Below are positions 57,018-64,000 of a stretch of 64,000 nt of DNA, piece by piece. Source of the stretch: Leptodontidium sp. MPI-SDFR-AT-0119 (Eukaryota; Ascomycota; Leotiomycetes; Helotiales; Leptodontidiaceae). A program made the position numbers and the translations under genes. The notes beneath the pieces are model-generated. The model was given only the letters and a program-made list of their open reading frames with translations. It was not told the origin of the DNA and made no database searches. Location of the stretch: positions 1,798,001 to 1,862,000 of the forward strand of contig JAHLEZ010000008.1 in NCBI GenBank assembly GCA_020726505.1, given 5' to 3'. Numbering within the stretch: position 1 is the first letter of the stretch; the number at the start of each line of letters is the position of its first letter.

Positions 57018-59156
57018 TTAAATCGACTTCTTTCCCCTAATCTGATCAAACTTCTCAATCAAGATTAGTCTCTCCTTCTCACCCTCACTCAACGGCTTAT
57101 TCCCCTCTCTAACCACAACAACAGCCTGTATACCTGCCTCCCTCGCAGCATCAACCTCCTCAACCCGATCACTACAAAATAACCACCTCGCAATCTCAAT
57201 CTCCTTCTCCCCCTTCTCTCTCCTAACCTCATTCATCCCCTCCACAATCCTCCCATAACTCCCCCTCTCCCCCTTCAACCCGGCATTCACCGTATCAAAC
57301 CACCCCCCAACCAACCCCCTCAGATCTTTATCCCCACCCTCCCCATTCGTATACTGGAACAGCAGCTTCTGCGCCGCTACACTGCCGGAGCTGTAGATCA
57401 CGATAGGGATTCCAGAGGCGTGCCAGTGTTTTAGGGCGGGCAGCACGTCGGGAAAGAGTGGGCATGTGAGGAGACCGGATTCGTAGCCTGAGAGCCAGAG
57501 GTGGCCTTGTAGGTTTTTGAGGTAGGCGATTTTGACGTCTCGGGCGACGAGGTCGTGGACGTGGGCGCGGAAGGTTGAGGGGTCGGTTCGGTACTGAGGG
57601 GGGAAGGCGTCGCGGTAGGGGGCGAAGGTGGGGGATGTCCAGGATGTGGTGAGGAGGGTGTCGAGGCTGGTTAGGGCGTAGGGGAACTAGGAGGGAGGTG
57701 GGCGTTAGTGGGATGGATGGGTTTGGAATTGGGAGAATTGGATTGGATTGGATTTGTTTGGGTTGAGTTTGAACTTTGAACTTTGATTCTGGGATTGGGT
57801 CAAGTGACTGCTTTGAGGGGAGGAGGTTGGAATGGAAAGGAATTGAATGGGGTTGCGGGGTACTGGTGGCGTATGCAGGGACCTTCTTTGAAAATGGGGA
57901 AATGCGAGACTGAGTGATAGCTGAGACTGAGCTGAAAAGAGAAGCGTGATGTGATAGTGGAGATTGCCTTCCCCTCTCCAGTTCCAAGTCAGCTCCAGAA
58001 CTGACGGATTGAATCGTGTACTCGCACCAACCCTCTATCCCAGAGCCCAGACTGCGGGGAGGAAATGGGAAAGCCATCGGAAGACAATCCCGCGAGTCAT
58101 TTCCCCCTCCCCGCAAATACCGACTTGTGGAGGAAGATCAATCTGGATACGATTGATTGACCAAAGAAAACGAGGCGGAGAATAATGTCCCAACTCCAGT
58201 CCAGTCCAGTCCTTGCTTTGAGTGACAGCTGCGGTTAATTGCTATATGCAACCAACCGCGTGGCGAGTGTTTCGATCTCGTGCCACTTTCTGGGCTGAGC
58301 ATACCCAACTACTGCGAGACAGGCGAGATAGGCGCATACAGCAGCTGGTTTACCTCCCTCCACGATGCAAATGCAGCTGCGGAATTCTCGCCGGGGCTGG
58401 GGGAGGGAGGCGGGAGGTGGCGAATCATGAAATTTGGCTTGGGTAATAAGTTGGCGAAAGTGGGAGAGGGAGGTATCGTGATGTACACAAACACTTGTGG
58501 TTTTGGCCGAGTGACCGGAAAAGAGGGATTGATTTCCCTTTTGTTGATTCGGTATCGCCCGGCATTGGGCGGCAGTTGTGGGATGGCTAGAACTCTTCCT
58601 TTCAATTCCCCTGCCTTCCCTTACCTTGCCTTGCCTTACTCAACGATGATAGGAGTGCTGTAAGGCAATTGAAGTTGGAAATTGTGAATGCTGGTGTGTA
58701 CAAGTGCTGGCGGGGGCAGTACAGCGGGCACACTTGTGGCTGGGTACATAGTAGGTCCCATGATGTAAAACAAAGCAAAACAAAACCAGCAAAACTTGAA
58801 CAGACCAACTGGAAATTTGGAAAACTGGAAATGCAATTGTACATGCAGCGAAACGTCGAGCATAACAATTTAATGATAATAAAGAGACATAGCATAGACT
58901 TACGAGAACATCTTTGACGAAGGAGATCGGACAGATAGTCCCCTCTGGAAGAAGTAACCCAACGAGTCAGCGTTGTCTTCTTTCACGTGACTCCTTACTC
59001 GGATTTCACTTCAGCTTCTCAAACCTCTCTCAAGAGAAAAGCTCCGAAAAGAGAAAGGGAGAGGCTGGAAGTTGAGTAGTAAGCAGGACAAAAGCTAGAA
59101 GCCAGAAACCTACCGATGTCCAAAACCACACCATCGAAATCCAACCTATCCGCCAT
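57018..59156 (-). CDS. UTR4: Enolase-phosphatase E1 (Utr4), methionine salvage
   Basis: HAD-family bifunctional enzyme that enolises and dephosphorylates 2,3-diketo-5-methylthiopentyl-1-phosphate in the methionine salvage pathway. Three exons (59156-59114, 58944-58904, 57686-57018) with consistent phases give 250 residues, near the family size. Exon 1: MADRLDFDGVVLDI; exon 1-2 join: EGTICPISFVKDVL, the HAD motif I (D-I-E-G-T). Exon 3: FPYALTSLDTLLTTSWTSPT, WLSGYESGLL, and motif II IPIVIYSSGSVAAQKLLF; then GWFDTVNAG and motif IV WLFCSDRVEEVDAAREAGIQ. Intron 2 is 1217 nt (58903-57687), very long for this genome, while intron 1 (169 nt) has a CACGTGAC box at 58984. A CT-rich stretch precedes the start. 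The long intron makes the first two exons easy to miss. Confidence 0.93.
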
Positions 59157-62100
59157 ATCTGTCTTTCTCTCTCACCGTCCTTTACTTAATTTCCCAAATT
59201 TTTCCCCCCTGCCTCTCATTCATGCGTAATCTTGAAAATACCGTCCGTACCGTATCGAAGATTGTCCGTTCGTCCGTTCTTCCTTCCTTTCTCAAATCAA
59301 ATTTGCCGTGTCGTTCGTCTAGAACTCGAAGTGAGTGAGTGAGTGAGATAGCGGTGTAAGTGAAAATTCTGCAAATTGTCTCTCCCTATTGTTCGTCTCT
59401 TCTCGTCGCAATGGTCTCTTTTGGGGATAGTGGGGGATCTGGACCACTCAATGGGAGGAAACCTGGGCGACGGGCTTGGGCTTGCATGCAGCTTTGCAGT
59501 AGTGTATGTACTGTGTATGGATCCTCATGTACTGGAGTGGGAACCCGTGCAGGATGCAAGCAAGCCTTCCCTTTTATACGAGTGGGTATCGGGAATCTCT
59601 CTGCTGGCTTTTGGATGCGTGTGAATGGGTCCGGTATGTATGTATGTAGGTGAATGGATAGTCTTTAGTGTTGTGTGCTGTGCTGTGTTGGTTTGTTTGG
59701 GTGAGATCTCGAGATGGGTAAGGTAAGGTAAGGTATGTGTGGTTTGGTGTGTGTGGCCGCGGGTGAATTCGCCTCGCTTCGGGGATCTTCACCTCTGTTT
59801 GTTGACATCGGTACGAAGATGGGGAAGTTTTTTAAGATTGTGATGGCGGTGTAGATGTACTATCCATGAGAATCTCTATGCCGATATTTTTTTCAATAGT
59901 CGGATAATTTTTTTTAATACATGGGCTTGTGGGTGCATGAATGGATGGTCCACATGGTTCGCATGTGCAGGAAGCAGCCAGGTTGGCTGGCAGGATGGCT
60001 GGCAAGAAGACCTGGTAAGGGAAGGTGATGAGGAAAGGCCAACAGTTCAACGGCCCCGCTGCGGGAGGAGGATAGGGAAAGGACATTTTGTTTTGTTTTT
60101 GTTTTGTTTTTGCTGGAGAGAGTTTGGTAATGTCTTGGTTTCTATTTGATGGGAGTTTATTTATTTAAAGGATTATTGGTGGGAGAAGTTTGGAGGATTT
60201 AGAGATGAAGGAAGCGAAGTACAAGTGATGTGATGGTGACTAGCCGACTGATCGAGCACCTTGAAGGCCGCCAACTTTTTTTATTCCTCTCTGCTTCTGC
60301 GGCAGATGCGATAACCTAGGTGTGAAAGTGTCTGGAAGAAAGATCAAGTCCGGTATAGCTTCAGGAACTGCTGGCACAAAATGTGGGTTATCCGTCCCGT
60401 ATCTTGCCTTACCGTTTCTTCACTGCTGGGCTGGCTGCCGCAAGCTCCCAAGATCTCTCAGGCTCGGATAAGGGAAGGGGGTCTGGATCTGTCTTTTCTT
60501 ATCGATTAGGATGGATCCGATGTGCAGCCACCCTTACCCTATCCCCTTCCTAGGTAGGTTTGATCTTGGCAGCTAGTACAGTACAGTAAGCCAGCCTTGG
60601 TTTTGTTTTGTATTTACAGCTTTTTGATTCGAGGATAAAAACTCGCTGGTTAGCTTTGGGGAAGATCTTTTTCGTTGTTTGATGAGCTGTGCAGTAGGGT
60701 GGAACCGAGCTTGGAATGAAGCTTGGGAAGGTAAGGGTAAAGGGGAATGGGAATAAGACTTCACCGCTTTCTGATGATACTTTGCTGCTTCTGTTGTTTT
60801 CACTAGCTGGTAGCTTTCAGTCCTTTACTTACCTTGGTACTTGAGATAGGTAGGTAGGAAATGAAATTGTAAGCGACAGATGAAGCTCCTGATCATGAAG
60901 ACCTGGGAGGGAAATCGAGAGGAAACATGCACATCAAGCCCAAGCTCCCTCCAGCTTAACCAGCGAGCCAGCTCAAGCTCAACTTCAAGCTTGAGCTCGT
61001 ATCGTCTCTTGAAACGGCGCTCTCGCACGGTATTTTGTGGGGGTTTGATACCCACTGACGTGAAGTGACGTGACGCTCGTATCAGACTTAAACTCGAAAA
61101 CTGTGGGGAATATTTTTTGCTGGGCTGGGCGATTGCGATGGAAAGGTTAAATCGAAGTTCAGTTCTGTACTGTTTTGAATTATGGGGAAAGAAGAGGTTT
61201 GGAGAAGGAAAATAAGAGGTTGATGAGACGGCGGGTGTGCCCTGTGCGTGGAGTAGTCAGGGTACTGTAGAGAAATGGCTTTATGGAGAGCTGCAGAGGC
61301 AAAGGGAGAGTTTGGCGTGGTGGTTTGGGGAGCTGCACGTTTCCTCTTCTGCTTACTTGATGGACAGTAAAGTCGGAAGTCGGAGATGCGGAAACCTTCC
61401 AGTAAAGTAACGAGAGGGCTGGTTGGCTGGCTCCTTTGCTTAGCAATTGGCGCAGTGATAGATAGTATGTCTGTCGTACGGAGTCCGGCGCTCGGGAACT
61501 TGCACTTGCAGCTGTGTTACATTCGGCTCCAGCTTCGTGAATTATGTAACTGGATTTTCTATCGTCTGGTGGTGCTGGTGGTGAGGGGATACAAGACATT
61601 TGAAGCAGTGGCAGTGGCAGTGTTTGATATCATGCTAGACTCCCGCAATGCTTGACAGAAATCGGTGCGGGGAGAGCTGCACTGGGAGAGCGAGCATTGG
61701 GGACGTTTCAGGGTCCCGTCTTGACTTGGCTTGGTTTGTCTCTATCAAGTCTCACATGCCAAGTATGGCATGGCATCTCGCTGGTTCAGATACTGTACCC
61801 ATATGCTGATCTGATATGATATGAATCGAAAGATACCGTATCGGTCTACAGTACGGGTATTTTACCCCTCATCAATGAATGGGTGGTTTCGAGACTGGTG
61901 ATGCTGGTATTCTTGATATCATTCTGGGCTGATACAAATATCTACCACGAGCCAGCGAGTTGAAAGCTCAGAGCTTATCAGACGGGAGTTCCTCCCTCAT
62001 CCATACAGTATCCTCGTCGTTAGGATAAAATGGAAGCTCGACGCGCGGGTAGACGATGATCATCATACGGAAGATGAAGCAGGAGCCACGATTGATCCCT

Positions 62101-64000
62101 CCAGCTCCAAGAACTCCCTCGTCCTCTCATCCTCTCATCCCAGTCAGTGCAGTGTGTTGTTATTTACAGGAAGATGAGATATGATGAAATTATGATGAAA
62201 GCGCAGCCGCGGGCAGGGTAAGCGAACCGAAGGACGTTTGAATACCATACCTACCCTGTCATACAGTACCAGACAAGACAAGACCAAGACCCCAGAGTTT
62301 CTGAGCCCGTGTCTGTACGGTCTGTGTCAAAAGCCAATTCCAGACAACAGCCAGTTACCTCTCGAGACGGGACTTCAGATAGATGAGGAGGTGTAGGGCG
62401 GTTACTGTTGATAGGTTGGTGCTGGGAGCGTTACGAAGTTAGTTCATGTTGGCCGTGGCCGTGGTGGCCGTAAGCCATTTAGGCAATTTTTAGACCTAGA
62501 TGTTTCTGAGACGGGGGCCTGAGGCTGCTGTGCGTTTGGGGTGGCGAATGAGAGATTGTGGTGGTGGAAGGATTGGTGTGTGGGTGTAGTGGTGAAGGCT
62601 GAAGGCTGAAGGTTGTTGAGAATGTTATTGAGATTTGATGGCGGGAGCGAGATCGGCGTTTGGTTGCTGGTTGTTTGGATTGGAATGGAATGGTATCATA
62701 TCAGAGTTTATGGATGAACGTGAGGGATGGGATGGATGGGGGATCTGCGATGTACTGTCTTACGGTGTTTCATCACGGCGATACGAAGTTTGGTGCTGTA
62801 TGAGCATGTTACTTCGTAAAGTCGTCATGAAAGGCAAAGCTCTTGGTGATGGCCACGCCGGGTCTTCGGTGGTCTCCGGTGTATCCGAATAGTATCCTCA
62901 TGAGAGAATTGGCTTTGATATTGACTGGTATTTACTTTACTTTGGAAGTGCCGGAGGAGGTATGAGGCAGGTCTGTGAGTGAGGGGAGGAAGGGTGATTG
63001 AAACCCTTTGTGAGCTGATCAGGAGATAATTGGTCTGATGTCGTGCTGACGGTAGGATCAATGCCTCGCGAGAGGAAGCGATCAGTGGTGGGAGAATCCG
63101 GGGAATGCACTGTGATGCAAGCTGGCTACTGCATTGTGGAACAGATGCAGTGTCCTCAAAGAAGAAGTCAACAGATTCCTTCCCTTTCGACATTTCGTTG
63201 TGGTTCGACGAGTCAGGACATCGTGAGATTTCTGTTATTACCGTATTCCAATTGAGACGTGACAGACAATTCGGAACAGAGTGGGTGGTGGTGGTGATGA
63301 TTGAGGTCACACGACCCCCGCTGATGATGTTTCCTTTGATTCTAGCGAGACACTCTCGAAGGAGAGAAAGGGGAGCCGATCACAGCTCGCTCTAAGCAAG
63401 ATTGCGATGTGTCATTGGGTGGCGGCAGTTGAAAGGAAACAGAAAGACATGTTTGGATTCCAACGGGTTCTGTGTACAGATTTATGTTTCTAAAAGGTGC
63501 CTCGTGGTCTGTTTTCCAAGATTACGGGATTGCTTGATTTAGAATTGGATTTGGGTGGATGTGGATGGGACCGAGCATCGGAGGCGAGGGAAGGCTGGAA
63601 CAAAGGGAGGAGGGTGTCTGGAGTTGCCACTGGGGAAGCTCTCCCTGTTGGTTTGCTTTGCTTTGCTTTGCTTGCTTGCTGTCTGGCCTCCCCTCAGGAT
63701 TGATTGTGGTGGAAGCTGGGAAGGTCGGGCGGAGTGGACTGGACTGGAGTGAGTTGATCAGCTTGGCCTCCAGCCTTGGAAGCAGCCAGCGAGACAGACC
63801 CCAGCCAAAGTTAGGTAAGTAAGTTCTGCGCCTACGCATGCAGCCCACAGGAGAACCAGGCGCATGCAGGCAGGAGCTGCAGGCAGCTTGCATTGCAGCG
63901 CAGTGCAGTGCAGTACAGTGCATAAAGAAGTGGTCCCATTAAAACCACCTAGTCTTCATCAGGCCAGCCAATAAGTGGCGCGGGCAGACCATATTGGCTG
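59157..64000. other. Gene-free right end of the window
   Basis: About 4.8 kb with only short, low-complexity frames; none has a domain or a plausible exon chain. It is rich in GTGAGTGAGT-type and CAGTGCAGTG-type repeats and in CTTGG/GGCAGG tracts, like the leader-like DNA at the left end. It may be promoter or long leader of a gene beyond the right edge plus the Utr4 upstream region. Confidence 0.5.

Noticed and set aside
57328..58116. 262-codon minus-strand frame overlapping the Utr4 intron
   Set aside because: Pro/Arg-rich shadow frame that overlaps Utr4 exon 3 in another frame; no domain.

Overview
The window is a stretch of nuclear chromosome from a filamentous ascomycete (Pezizomycotina). 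The evidence is short 45-100 nt introns with GTAAGT/GTATGT donors and CTAAC branch points, compact genes on both strands, and fungal-type proteins (Gti1/Pac2 regulator, Tim8, Ats1, Bmt2, fungal CENP-I/Mis6, CorA-type Mg transporter). Protein style suggests Leotiomycetes, but that is inference. About 24 protein genes can be supported, most of them intact multi-exon genes whose exon phases I checked by hand. I see no gene cluster, prophage-like island or CRISPR.

Layout. 1-84: first codons of a Gti1/Pac2 (WOPR) regulator leaving by the left edge, followed by about 9.1 kb without a credible gene (85-9223), rich in low-complexity tracts. 9224-15220: tyrosyl-DNA phosphodiesterase (TDP1) and an FAD amine-oxidase-like protein. 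15653-22259: MTO1/MnmG, an Edc1/PNRC-type decapping enhancer, RING-box protein Rbx1, signal peptidase subunit Spc1. 23443-30313: CorA Mg transporter, mitochondrial class-I release-factor-like protein with a 6x16 bp minisatellite in its intron, small subunit of serine palmitoyltransferase, CENP-I/Mis6. 30314-37042: two gene-poor stretches around an intact gene for an unusual GH3 C-domain plus GNAT protein that has no GH3 catalytic N-domain. 37043-46961: SDR, Isa2, ribosomal protein L7 (uL30) with a box C/D snoRNA in its second intron, Ats1, Rad9, an F-box/LRR-like protein. 47616-54006: Tim8, L25 (uL23), Bmt2, an AVT-type amino-acid transporter. 54478-55258: a non-autonomous inverted-repeat element (MITE) flanked by TA. 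57018-59156: enolase-phosphatase E1 (Utr4) with a 1.2 kb intron. 59157-64000: no gene seen.

How genes relate. There is no pathway cluster, but several genes share themes. Four act in mitochondria (MTO1, release-factor-like protein, Isa2, Tim8). Several belong to translation and ribosome biogenesis (L7, L25, Bmt2, the L7-intron snoRNA; Ats1 and MTO1 are linked to translation-factor/tRNA modification). Three protect the genome (TDP1, Rad9, CENP-I). Many neighbours are divergent pairs with short shared promoters; both ribosomal-protein divergent promoters carry a CACGTGAC E-box, and further copies lie near other genes, including one in intron 1 of the methionine-salvage gene Utr4. The best candidates for a second look are the L7-intron snoRNA, the GH3-C/GNAT protein, the MITE, and the large gene-free region upstream of the WOPR gene.
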